A program made the position numbers and the translations under genes. The notes beneath the pieces are model-generated. The model was given only the letters and a program-made list of their open reading frames with translations. It ran no database searches and was not told the origin of the DNA. From assembly GCA_003235605.1 (NCBI GenBank), contig QJVU01000680.1:1-5666 (forward strand): a stretch of DNA of 5,666 bases, read 5' to 3'. This document shows, one piece after another, positions 1-5,666 of this stretch (the first letter of the stretch is position 1; each line of letters starts with the position of its first letter). Origin of the DNA: Planctomycetota bacterium (GTDB lineage Bacteria; Planctomycetota; UBA1135; UBA2386).

Positions 1-1
1 C

Positions 2-1141
2 ATCGTCGTGACCGGCATGATGGCCCAGTACCCGCTGGGAGGCATCACGTGGGACTATGTGCAGTACGTCGCCGGCTTGGCGCGGCTGGGCCACGATGTC
101 TACTACTTCGAAGACACTGGTCAGTGGCCGTATGACCCGAACAAAGAAGCTCTGGTTAAAGACTGTTCAGGGAACCTGGACTGTCTCGCGAATGCGCTGG
201 AGCGCTTTGGCCTCCGGGATGCCTGGGCATACCGTCAGCCGTACTACGAGCGGTGGTACGGACTCTCCGACCAGAGGCGCCGCGAAGTGGTCGCCTCCGC
301 GGATCTCGTGCTGAACGTCTCCGGCATGTTGCAGAACCCCGCAAGCTACAGGCCGGCCCGACTGGTCTACCTGGACACCGACCCGGTGTTTACCCAGATC
401 AAGCTGGCCCGGGGACAGGCCGACTTCGCGGCGATCGTGGACGCCCACGATGTACATTTCAGCTACGCCGAGAATCCCGAGCACGCGATGCCCGAGACCG
501 GCCACCGTTGGCACCCGATCCGCAAGCCGATAGTCCTCTCCGAGTGGCGCCCGAAACCACCTTTGCGGAGGGTGTTCACGACCGTGATGAACTGGACCAG
601 CTACAAGGATGTGGAGTACGGTGGCCAGCGCTACGGTCAGAAGGACACGGAGATGAAGCGGTTCCTTGACCTGCCGGCCACCGTGGACGCCGAGCTAGAG
701 CTGGCCATTGCCAGCGGCAAGACGCGCCGTACGCCCAAGGAGCTGCTCGCCTACAAGGGTTGGCGCATCGTGGACCCCCAATCGACCTGCGCGGACATGG
801 AGGGGTATCGCGACTACATCGAGTCCTCGCTGGCGGAGTGGAGCGTGGCCAAGCATGGCTACGTCGTGGGAAGATGCGGTTGGTTCAGCGAACGCTCTGC
901 CTGCTACCTGGCAGCCGGCAAGCCGGTCGTGGCCCAGGATACCGGCTACGGCGCCACGCTCCCCACCGGCAAGGGACTGCTTCCGTTTCATGACCTGGAC
1001 AGTGCCCGCGCCGGGATCGAAAGCGTCCTCGCGAACTACGACGAGCATGCAAAGGCAGCGCGAGGGATCGCCGAGGACTTCTTCGATTCGGACAAGGTGC
1101 TCCCTCGCCTGCTGGAGCAGGCCTTCGCCACGAATGCTTGA
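2..1141 (+). CDS. Glycosyltransferase, CgeB-like group 1 type (5'-truncated)
   Basis: Probable cytoplasmic GT-B-fold glycosyltransferase; donor and acceptor cannot be read from the sequence. The frame is open to the window edge, where I-V precedes the GTG at 8. The true start is probably a few codons upstream, because I-V-V-T-G-M-M looks like the first beta strand of a Rossmann domain. Numbering from that GTG: a glycine-rich loop GGITWDYVQYVAGLARLGHDV (residues 11-31) and YYFEDTG (32-38) form the N-terminal nucleotide-fold half. The C-terminal half carries the sugar-nucleotide-site-like stretch GYVVGRCGWFSERSACYLAAG (284-304) followed by KPVVAQDTG (305-313), typical of the 'glycosyl transferases group 1' domain of CgeB-like proteins. 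The GT4 E-x7-E motif is not evident. The about 377 visible residues are near full length for the type. It overlaps the next gene by 8 bases, which suggests coupled translation. Family assignment rests on motif memory, not a search. Confidence 0.82.
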   Translation: MVVTGMMAQYPLGGITWDYVQYVAGLARLGHDVYYFEDTGQWPYDPNKEALVKDCSGNLDCLANALERFGLRDAWAYRQPYYERWYGLSDQRRREVVASADLVLNVSGMLQNPASYRPARLVYLDTDPVFTQIKLARGQADFAAIVDAHDVHFSYAENPEHAMPETGHRWHPIRKPIVLSEWRPKPPLRRVFTTVMNWTSYKDVEYGGQRYGQKDTEMKRFLDLPATVDAELELAIASGKTRRTPKELLAYKGWRIVDPQSTCADMEGYRDYIESSLAEWSVAKHGYVVGRCGWFSERSACYLAAGKPVVAQDTGYGATLPTGKGLLPFHDLDSARAGIESVLANYDEHAKAARGIAEDFFDSDKVLPRLLEQAFATNA

Positions 1142-2201
1142 CCCTGGCCGCCTGCGCATCGCACAGATCCCGACGCTCTGGACGTCGATACCGCCACCCA
1201 CCTATGGCGGGGGCGAACGCCGCGTCCACATGCTCACGGAAGAGCTCGTGGGCCGGGGTCACGAGGTGACGCTCTTCTCCACGGCAGACTCGGTAACGAG
1301 CGCTCGGCTGCATCCCGTGACGGATCGGGGCCTCCTGGACAAGATGCGCGCGAGCGAAGCCGATAGCTACGATCCCTACATCAGCTGCAGCATCGCAGAA
1401 GCGGTGGCACGCAGCGACGAGTTCGATGTCATGCACTTCCATGTGGGCTGCGCTTCGCTGCCCGCCGCCGCTCTGTCGAAGGCCCCCACCCTGCACACGA
1501 TTCCCACGGCGCTGACGGCGGACGACCTGTGGTTGTTGGGCCGCTATCCCGGGGCCCACATGACGTCCTTGAGCCGTCAGCAGGTGGGAAGCGTGCCCGA
1601 GTCCCGGCGCAGGACGATCGAGACGGTCTACAACGGCTGCGACTTCGGTCACTTCCGGGTCTCCGACTCGCCCCGAACGTATCTCGCCTTTCTCGGCCGC
1701 ATCGCACACCACAAGGGCACCCACGAGGCGATCGCCATCGCAAGGGAACTGGACCTGCCGCTGGTCATCGCGGGCGAGCCGCTGACCAAGCCCGACAAGC
1801 CCTACTTTGAAGCAAGGATAAAGCCGCACATCGACGGCGAGCGGGTTCGCTACCTCGGGGCGATTGGTGACAGCGACAAGAACGATCTGTTTGCCGGTGC
1901 CATTGCTTGTTTGTTTCCGGTGAGTTGGGACGAACCCTTCGGCATCGTGATGATCGAAGCCATGGCCTGTGGTGTGCCGGTCGTTGCCTATCCCCGGGGC
2001 GCGGTACCGGAGGTGGTGGACCCGGGGATCACCGGGTTCTACAGCGAATCGATGGCGGACCTCGTGCGTCTCGTGTCGGAGGCCGCGCGCCTGGAACCCC
2101 GGGCGGTCCGCGAGCACGCCCTTTCCAGGTTCGGCCACGAGCGCATGGTCGAGAACTATCTCCAGCTGTACACGAACCTCGTGGAGGCTGCCGTTCGATG
2201 A
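1134..2201 (+). CDS. Glycosyltransferase family 4 (GT-B, retaining)
   Basis: Cytoplasmic GT4 enzyme, expected to move a sugar from a nucleotide-sugar donor to a growing glycan with retention of configuration. The product is 355 residues, a normal length. N-terminal acceptor domain: R-I-A-Q-I-P strand (8-13), then PPTYGGGER (21-29), the glycine-rich loop common in this subfamily, and H-F-H (101-103). C-terminal donor domain: VYNGCD (165-170), FLGRIAHHKGTHEAI (186-200) with the conserved Arg189 and Lys194, and EPFGIVMIE (267-275), which is the family E-x7-E motif. GVPVVAYPRGAVPEVV (280-295) then forms the nucleotide-binding end. No membrane segment is seen. The ATG at 1134 is chosen because it places the first strand at residue 8 and overlaps the preceding stop by 8 bases. 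The frame is open further upstream, but only as the shadow of the previous gene. The sugar specificity cannot be read. Confidence 0.95.
   Translation: MLDPGRLRIAQIPTLWTSIPPPTYGGGERRVHMLTEELVGRGHEVTLFSTADSVTSARLHPVTDRGLLDKMRASEADSYDPYISCSIAEAVARSDEFDVMHFHVGCASLPAAALSKAPTLHTIPTALTADDLWLLGRYPGAHMTSLSRQQVGSVPESRRRTIETVYNGCDFGHFRVSDSPRTYLAFLGRIAHHKGTHEAIAIARELDLPLVIAGEPLTKPDKPYFEARIKPHIDGERVRYLGAIGDSDKNDLFAGAIACLFPVSWDEPFGIVMIEAMACGVPVVAYPRGAVPEVVDPGITGFYSESMADLVRLVSEAARLEPRAVREHALSRFGHERMVENYLQLYTNLVEAAVR
2183..2187 (+). promoter_or_regulatory. Ribosome binding site for the GT2 gene at 2198
   Basis: GGAGG lies inside the end of the GT4 gene, 10 bases before the ATG at 2198. A second in-frame ATG at 2204 would be 16 bases away, so the spacing favours 2198. 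That ATG also forms the ATGA stop/start overlap (2198-2201) with the GT4 gene. Confidence 0.6.
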
Positions 2202-3328
2202 CGATGACCAGCATCATCATCAACAACTACAACTACGGTTCGTACGTGGGCGACGCCATCGACAGCGCCCTGAGGCAGACCCGTGCGGACACCGAGGTCG
2301 TAGTTGTCGACGACGGCTCGACGGACAATTCACGCGACGTCATCGATTCCTACAGGTCCCAGGTCACGATCGTCCACAAGGACAACGGTGGCCAGGCCTC
2401 TGCCTTCAACGCCGGGTTGCAAGCCAGCAAGGGCGACGTGATCGTCTTCCTGGATGCTGACGACATGCTGCTGCCCGAAGCGGTCGAGAACGCGATCATC
2501 CAGTTCGGGAACGAGGCAACGGTCAAGGTCCACTGGCCGCTCTGGGTCATAGACGGGCAAGGGAGGCGGACAGGCCGCAAGCGACCGGCGAGCGCGCTCC
2601 CCGCAGGTGACCTGCGCGCGGCGGCCGTAAGTCAGGGCCCAGCAACCATGCTGAGCTCCCCGACAAGCGGCAACGCATGGCGCCGTGATTTCCTGCTGCG
2701 GTTTGGCCCGATTCCCGAGGATCTGTACCGGATCTGCGCGGACAAGTACCTGATCGAGTGTGCTTTTTTTGCGGGCAGCGTGGCTCGTGTCGACGAGCCA
2801 CAGGGGTTGTACCGCGAGCACGGTGGCAACAGGCAACGAGGAGCGCGAGGTGCCGAGCGCCTGCAACGGGAATTGCGCCTCTACGATCACTATGCCAGCG
2901 TCCTGCGGCGGCACGTGGAGTCGCAGAACCAATGTGTCGACTACGACACCTGGCTGGCCAATTCCTGGTGGCACCAGCAAGCCCTCGCTCTCGAGGAACT
3001 CGAGCAGGCGACGTCGGGCTCGGGCAGCATTGTCCTCATCGACGACGACAGGTTCGAGGGTGCGCCCGTCGGTACGCGCACAGTTTCGACATTCAACGGC
3101 AAGGGCAGGCCGGAGTCCTCCACAGAGGCCGTCGCTTGCGTGAAGCAACATCTGGAGCGTGGGACAAGATGGCTTGCGATAGCCTGGCCCGGCTTCTGGT
3201 GGCTGGATCACTATGAGGGCCTCGCCAGCTACCTGCGCAGTACGCACCAGTGCATATTGCACAACGAGAGGATCGTCGTTTTCGATCTGCGCGCGAACGA
3301 AGGCAACACGGAAGGCGACACGAGATGA
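2198..3328 (+). CDS. Glycosyltransferase family 2 with C-terminal WW-HY module
   Basis: GT-A-fold, inverting-type family 2 glycosyltransferase of 376 residues, probably cytoplasmic. Head: SIIINNYNYGSYVGDAIDSA (5-24) is the opening strand and helix. VVVVDDGSTDNS (34-45) contacts the nucleotide, NGGQASAFNAG (63-73) follows, and FLDADD (84-89) holds the D-x-D metal site. PTSGNAWRR (155-163) and GLYREHGGN (203-211) match the acceptor side of related GT2 enzymes. From about residue 277 to 365 there is a separate module: a hydrophobic strand IVLIDDD (278-284), a Glu/Ala-rich helix near 308-320, then WPGFWWLDHY (330-339) and NERIVVFDL (356-364). The same module ends the next gene. The ATG at 2198 overlaps the GT4 stop as ATGA and has GGAGG 10 bases upstream. 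A run of seven T with a hairpin behind it lies inside the gene at 2764-2801, but the zero frame makes family-like sequence on both sides. Sugar specificity is unknown. Confidence 0.94.
   Translation: MTMTSIIINNYNYGSYVGDAIDSALRQTRADTEVVVVDDGSTDNSRDVIDSYRSQVTIVHKDNGGQASAFNAGLQASKGDVIVFLDADDMLLPEAVENAIIQFGNEATVKVHWPLWVIDGQGRRTGRKRPASALPAGDLRAAAVSQGPATMLSSPTSGNAWRRDFLLRFGPIPEDLYRICADKYLIECAFFAGSVARVDEPQGLYREHGGNRQRGARGAERLQRELRLYDHYASVLRRHVESQNQCVDYDTWLANSWWHQQALALEELEQATSGSGSIVLIDDDRFEGAPVGTRTVSTFNGKGRPESSTEAVACVKQHLERGTRWLAIAWPGFWWLDHYEGLASYLRSTHQCILHNERIVVFDLRANEGNTEGDTR
2764..2801 (+). other. T7 heptamer followed by a 9-bp stem-loop inside the GT2 gene
   Basis: Seven T (2764-2770) sit in the phase GC-T TTT TTT, i.e. 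X-XXY-YYZ. Nine bases later comes a perfect inverted repeat, GTGGCTCGT (2780-2788) with ACGAGCCAC (2793-2801), around a 4-base loop. This has the geometry of a -1 frameshift site, but it may be chance in GC-rich coding DNA. It is not a terminator, because the T run precedes the hairpin on the plus strand and would be A on the minus strand. Confidence 0.2.
3026..3292 (+). other. C-terminal WW-HY module, copy 1
   Basis: This encodes residues 277-365 of the first GT2 enzyme: strand IVLIDDD, a helix, a strand ending in WPGFWWLDHY, and a final strand NERIVVFDL. It resembles, from memory, a small alpha/beta domain found on other bacterial glycan-related proteins, where the signature reads roughly 'WWLDHY' after a hydrophobic strand. 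Its function is not known to me. It is paralogous to the end of the next gene. Confidence 0.75.
3310..3315 (+). promoter_or_regulatory. Ribosome binding site for the GT2-like gene at 3325
   Basis: GGAAGG lies 9 bases before the ATG at 3325 and inside the last codons of the upstream gene. The start overlaps the upstream TGA as ATGA (3325-3328). This supports 3325 over any earlier start, since the frame upstream of it is only a shadow of the preceding gene. Confidence 0.6.
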
Positions 3329-4539
3329 GCATCGCAACCATAGGCTTCATTCCTCGAGACCGGTTCTGCATGGCCGCAAAGGCCCTGGCGCAACTTCTCG
3401 AGCGCACGGAGCGGCCCTACCGCCTGGTGATCGTGGACAGCGGTTACCCCGATGTCTTTCGGAAGCAGGTAGAAGAGGTCACCAGGCCACACGATTGGAT
3501 AGAGTGGTTCGAGACCAAGGAGCCGGTGTCCTCCAACGAAGCGCGGAACCGCTTTCTGGCAAGCTGCACGGATGATCCCGTATGCCTGATCGAAAACGAT
3601 GTCTTCGTCGAGGAGGGATGGCTGGCGCACCTGGTCAATGCACTGAAGGAGGCTGGGGCAGACGTTGCCGTCCCGATGTTGCTGGAGCCAGATGTCGACG
3701 GCAACCGGGTACACTTTGACGAACGCATGGGATCGATCCACCGCAGGCCGGACGGTCGGATCGAGATCCTGCACAGGACCACGTTGAAGGAGGCAGATCG
3801 GACTTCCAACCGCCACCGGGTCGACTTCATCGAGATGCACTGCATAATGTTCCGCCTCGGGATTCTGGATCGCATCGGCCCCTTCCATCCCGAGCACTCC
3901 TCGAGAGCGGAGGTCGACCTCAGCCTGGCACTCCATGATGCCCAGGCAACCGTGGTCATGGAGCCAGGGAGCCAGGTGCTGTTCTCGCCGCCACCCCCGG
4001 TCTACCCCGAGGAGCGGGACTACTACCTCGCCTATTGGGACCTGGAAACACAGACCCGGATGCACCGCCTCATCGAGCAGCGCTGGAACGTCGTGCACTG
4101 CCCAAGCGCGCTCGGCTTCGTCCGGGCCAGGCTGCGGATTCCGGACGAGCCGGACCCCGACACCCAGGTGCGGACCAGGACCGAGTACTTGGAGCAGCGA
4201 CGCCAACTCGAGGCGGACGTGGCGGCGGTTGTGCCGGAGGGCTCGACTTGCATACTGGTCGACTCCGGGCAGCTGAAGCCCAACGAGGTGGCGCCCCACT
4301 GCAAGGTGTTGCCGTTCCTCGAGCGGGACGGTGTCGCCTGGGGAAACCCCGAGGACGACGAAGAGGCCATCCGCGAACTGGACCGCATGCGGCAAGCCGG
4401 GGCTTCATACCTGTTGCTCGTGTGGCCAGCGTTCTGGTGGCGACAACACTACCGCGGCTTTGTCGAGCACCTGCACTCGCACCACGAGACTCTCGTCGAG
4501 AACGAACGGCTCGCGGCCTTTCGCCTCCAGGAAGCGTGA
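3325..4539 (+). CDS. Divergent GT2-like glycosyltransferase with C-terminal WW-HY module
   Basis: A 404-residue GT-A-like protein, probably a cytoplasmic glycosyltransferase. Head: SIATIGFIPRDR (2-13) is the first strand, RLVIVDSGYPD (33-43) replaces the usual DDGSxD loop, SSNEARNRFL (69-78) follows, and CLIENDVFVEEGWL (87-100) occupies the D-x-D position with Glu-Asn-Asp. VDFIEMHCIMFR (166-177), IGPFHPE (184-190) and RAEVDLSLAL (194-203) match the acceptor and base region of a GT2 subfamily. VLFSPPPP (218-225) is also typical of that subfamily. After a charged, probably helical linker (about 282-303), residues 308-402 form a module with CILVDSG (309-315), an acidic helix (342-356), WPAFWWRQHY (367-376) and NERLAAFRL (393-401). 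The module parallels the end of the preceding gene. The ATG at 3325 shares ATGA with the upstream stop and has GGAAGG at 3310. Transferase activity is inferred from the fold pattern, and the missing first Asp of D-x-D leaves some doubt. Confidence 0.88.
   Translation: MSIATIGFIPRDRFCMAAKALAQLLERTERPYRLVIVDSGYPDVFRKQVEEVTRPHDWIEWFETKEPVSSNEARNRFLASCTDDPVCLIENDVFVEEGWLAHLVNALKEAGADVAVPMLLEPDVDGNRVHFDERMGSIHRRPDGRIEILHRTTLKEADRTSNRHRVDFIEMHCIMFRLGILDRIGPFHPEHSSRAEVDLSLALHDAQATVVMEPGSQVLFSPPPPVYPEERDYYLAYWDLETQTRMHRLIEQRWNVVHCPSALGFVRARLRIPDEPDPDTQVRTRTEYLEQRRQLEADVAAVVPEGSTCILVDSGQLKPNEVAPHCKVLPFLERDGVAWGNPEDDEEAIRELDRMRQAGASYLLLVWPAFWWRQHYRGFVEHLHSHHETLVENERLAAFRLQEA
4246..4530 (+). other. C-terminal WW-HY module, copy 2
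   Basis: This encodes residues 308-402 of the second GT2-like enzyme. Against copy 1, the 40 residues from the strand before the Trp-Pro to the end align without gaps, with 17 identical by hand count. The distance from the Trp of WP to the Asn of NER is 26 residues in both. The part before the helix is about five residues longer here and more acidic. Confidence 0.75.
4529..4534 (+). promoter_or_regulatory. Likely ribosome binding site for the PP-loop gene
   Basis: AGGAAG lies 12 bases before the ATG at 4547, slightly far. A GGA at 4541-4543 is too close to serve alone. The gap after the preceding stop is only 7 bases, so re-initiation by terminating ribosomes is plausible. Confidence 0.4.
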
Positions 4540-4546
4540 CGGACTG

Positions 4547-5666
4547 ATGCCCGCAACTCTCGAGCGCACCGTCCGGGCCACGGACCCCACCCGGCAGCTG
4601 GTTGGCGACATGCAGGAGGTGGGTTGGCAGGTTCGGGTCGGAGATCGCAAGGTGGTGCCGCTCTATTTCCGGTTCCCTCAGGACATCGACCTCGATCCGG
4701 ATGGTTTTGGCGACACCCTGGCCGCCGCGCTGCTCCTGGTCGCGATGAGCAACCACGCCAACCTGGAGCTCCAGCCCCCCTTGTCTCCACGGCTGCAGGC
4801 CGCACTTCCTTCCATTCAGGAGATCTACCACGGCTGGGACGGAACCTTGTCGAAGGTCAACGTGATCGCGCCGCTGCGAAGCGGATCGGAGACGAAAGGC
4901 CGCGGCACGGCCTTGTTCTTCTCGGGCGGCGTGGACTCGCTGTACTCGCTGCTTTCGAACGAGAGCCAGGGGGACCATCACATCACGGATCTGGTCGTGA
5001 TCCACGGTTTTGACATCCTGCTCGGGACCAAGAAGCAAGACGTCTTCGACCAGATGTTGTCGAACGCGCGAAGGGTGGCGCAAAGGACCGGCAGACGGGT
5101 CATCCCCGTGCTGACCAACATCAAGACCATGATGGCTCGGTTCGGCGTGCCCTGGGGGCAACTCGGCCATGGTGCCGCGTTGGCGAGCATTGCGCATGCA
5201 CTACGTGGAAGCCTGGGCAAGGCGCTGGTGTCAGCGACGACGACCTACGACAACCTCTATCCGACCGGCTCCCACCCCCACCTCGATCCGTTGTGGTCGA
5301 GCGAGGCCGTCGCCATCGTTCACCAAGGCTGCGAGATCAGCCGGACCGAGAAGCTCCGCTACCTGTGTGGCCAGGAGCTCGCCATGCAGGTCCTGCGGGT
5401 GTGCTGGCAACGCGTGAGCACCGAATTCAACTGCGGATCCTGCTCGAAGTGCCTCCGCACGATGGTTGCTCTACATGTCGTGGGGGGTCTCGGGCGCTGT
5501 CGAACGTTGCCAGCAGACATCGATCTGGAGGCGCTGCGCAAGATCCCCTTCGCCAACATCGAGGAGCTCGGCTTCGTGAAGTCGCTGGCAGCGGAGCTGT
5601 CCTCCACACCCTGTGACCAGGCCTTGCGCAACGCCCTGCTCTCAGGAGTGGAGCGGGCGGAGGACT
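4547..5666 (+). CDS. PP-loop ATP-pyrophosphatase-like protein (3'-truncated)
   Basis: 373 residues are visible and the frame runs off the window without a stop. The protein belongs to the adenine-nucleotide alpha-hydrolase (PP-loop) group that includes QueC, ThiI, MnmA and the asparagine synthetase C-terminal domain. Members activate a substrate by adenylation with release of pyrophosphate. The N-terminal about 115 residues hold PPLSPRLQAALPSIQEIY (77-94), a stretch I recall as conserved in relatives. LFFSGGVDSLYSLL (123-136) carries the PP-loop SGGVDS (126-131), and VIHGFDILLG (151-160) follows as the next strand. TTTYDNLYPTGSHPHLDPLW (231-250) and EISRTEKLRYL (263-273) probably shape the substrate pocket. 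NCGSCSKCLRT (295-305) has Cys296, Cys299 and Cys302, a possible zinc or iron-sulfur site. No membrane segment is seen. The substrate is unknown. Its place behind four glycosyltransferases suggests modification of a sugar, nucleotide-sugar or glycan-linked group. The ATG at 4547 is the first plausible start, 7 bases after the previous stop. Confidence 0.88.
   Translation, partial: MPATLERTVRATDPTRQLVGDMQEVGWQVRVGDRKVVPLYFRFPQDIDLDPDGFGDTLAAALLLVAMSNHANLELQPPLSPRLQAALPSIQEIYHGWDGTLSKVNVIAPLRSGSETKGRGTALFFSGGVDSLYSLLSNESQGDHHITDLVVIHGFDILLGTKKQDVFDQMLSNARRVAQRTGRRVIPVLTNIKTMMARFGVPWGQLGHGAALASIAHALRGSLGKALVSATTTYDNLYPTGSHPHLDPLWSSEAVAIVHQGCEISRTEKLRYLCGQELAMQVLRVCWQRVSTEFNCGSCSKCLRTMVALHVVGGLGRCRTLPADIDLEALRKIPFANIEELGFVKSLAAELSSTPCDQALRNALLSGVERAED

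Noticed and set aside
708..1133. Possible 5' extension of the GT4 gene by 142 codons
   Set aside because: The extension is out of frame with, and fully inside, the preceding glycosyltransferase gene. It encodes Arg/Ser/Pro-rich sequence, and the GT4 fold begins right after the ATG at 1134.
885..2138. Long reverse-strand open frame opposite the first two genes
   Set aside because: It is antisense to two clear glycosyltransferase genes, its translation is Arg/Gly/His-rich without motifs, and long antisense frames are expected in GC-rich coding DNA.
1907..2197. Possible 5' extension of the first GT2 gene
   Set aside because: It lies within the C-terminal part of the GT4 gene in another frame and is Gly/Arg-rich. 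The GT2 first strand starts four residues after the ATG at 2198, which has a good ribosome site.
2211..2236. Run of ATC, AAC and TAC triplets resembling a microsatellite
   Set aside because: It encodes the family-typical S-I-I-I-N-N-Y-N-Y strand at the start of the GT2 head, so protein constraint explains the repetition.
2764..2801. Rho-independent terminator from the hairpin plus T run
   Set aside because: On the plus strand the T run comes before the stem. On the minus strand the run would be A in the RNA. Neither orientation gives a stem followed by U residues.
2758..3216. Frameshift mutation or sequencing error at the T7 run in the first GT2 gene
   Set aside because: The zero frame makes family-like sequence on both sides (ADKYLI before; GLYREHGGN and the C-terminal module after), so the reading frame is intact.
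3229..5197. Two long overlapping reverse-strand open frames (3229-4395 and 4070-5197)
   Set aside because: They lie opposite the second GT2-like gene and the PP-loop gene, which both carry family motifs. The antisense products are low in recognisable structure and rich in Arg, Pro and Ala.
5482..5487. G6 homopolymer in the PP-loop gene as a phase-variation tract
   Set aside because: Six G in a GC-rich coding region is too short and unremarkable, and the surrounding frame is normal.

Overview
The window is GC-rich (roughly 60-65% by eye, with mostly G or C at third codon positions) and almost wholly coding on the plus strand. It has bacterial gene density, Shine-Dalgarno-like purine runs, ATGA start/stop overlaps and TGA stops on all four complete 3' ends. 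This suits a high-GC bacterium, most likely a proteobacterium or similar environmental lineage. Nothing in the sequence fixes the taxon more closely.

Layout: five collinear genes. (1) 2-1141 is a 5'-truncated GT-B-like glycosyltransferase of the CgeB-like 'glycosyl transferases group 1' type. (2) 1134-2201 is a GT4-family glycosyltransferase. (3) 2198-3328 is a GT2 enzyme with a classical GT-A head plus a C-terminal extra module. (4) 3325-4539 is a second, divergent GT2-like enzyme ending in the same kind of module. (5) 4547-5666 is a 3'-truncated PP-loop (SGGVDS) ATP-pyrophosphatase-like protein with a C-x2-C-x2-C cluster. Junctions are 8-bp, 4-bp and 4-bp overlaps followed by a 7-bp gap, so this looks like the interior of one polycistronic, translationally coupled operon. 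No promoter, terminator, RNA gene, mobile element or CRISPR array was seen, and no gap between genes exceeds 7 bases.

Together the genes look like part of a surface-glycan (O-antigen, capsule or exopolysaccharide) or glycoconjugate assembly locus. Four different glycosyltransferases would add successive sugars in the cytoplasm, and the PP-loop protein probably adenylates and modifies a sugar, precursor or other small substrate. None of the five proteins shows an obvious signal peptide or membrane segment. The initiating transferase, flippase, polymerase or ABC exporter must therefore lie outside the window if the locus is of that kind.

The two most interesting points are the C-terminal 'WP-x-F-WW-x-x-HY ... 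NER' module shared by two neighbouring GT2 enzymes whose catalytic heads differ, and the poorly understood PP-loop protein that follows them.
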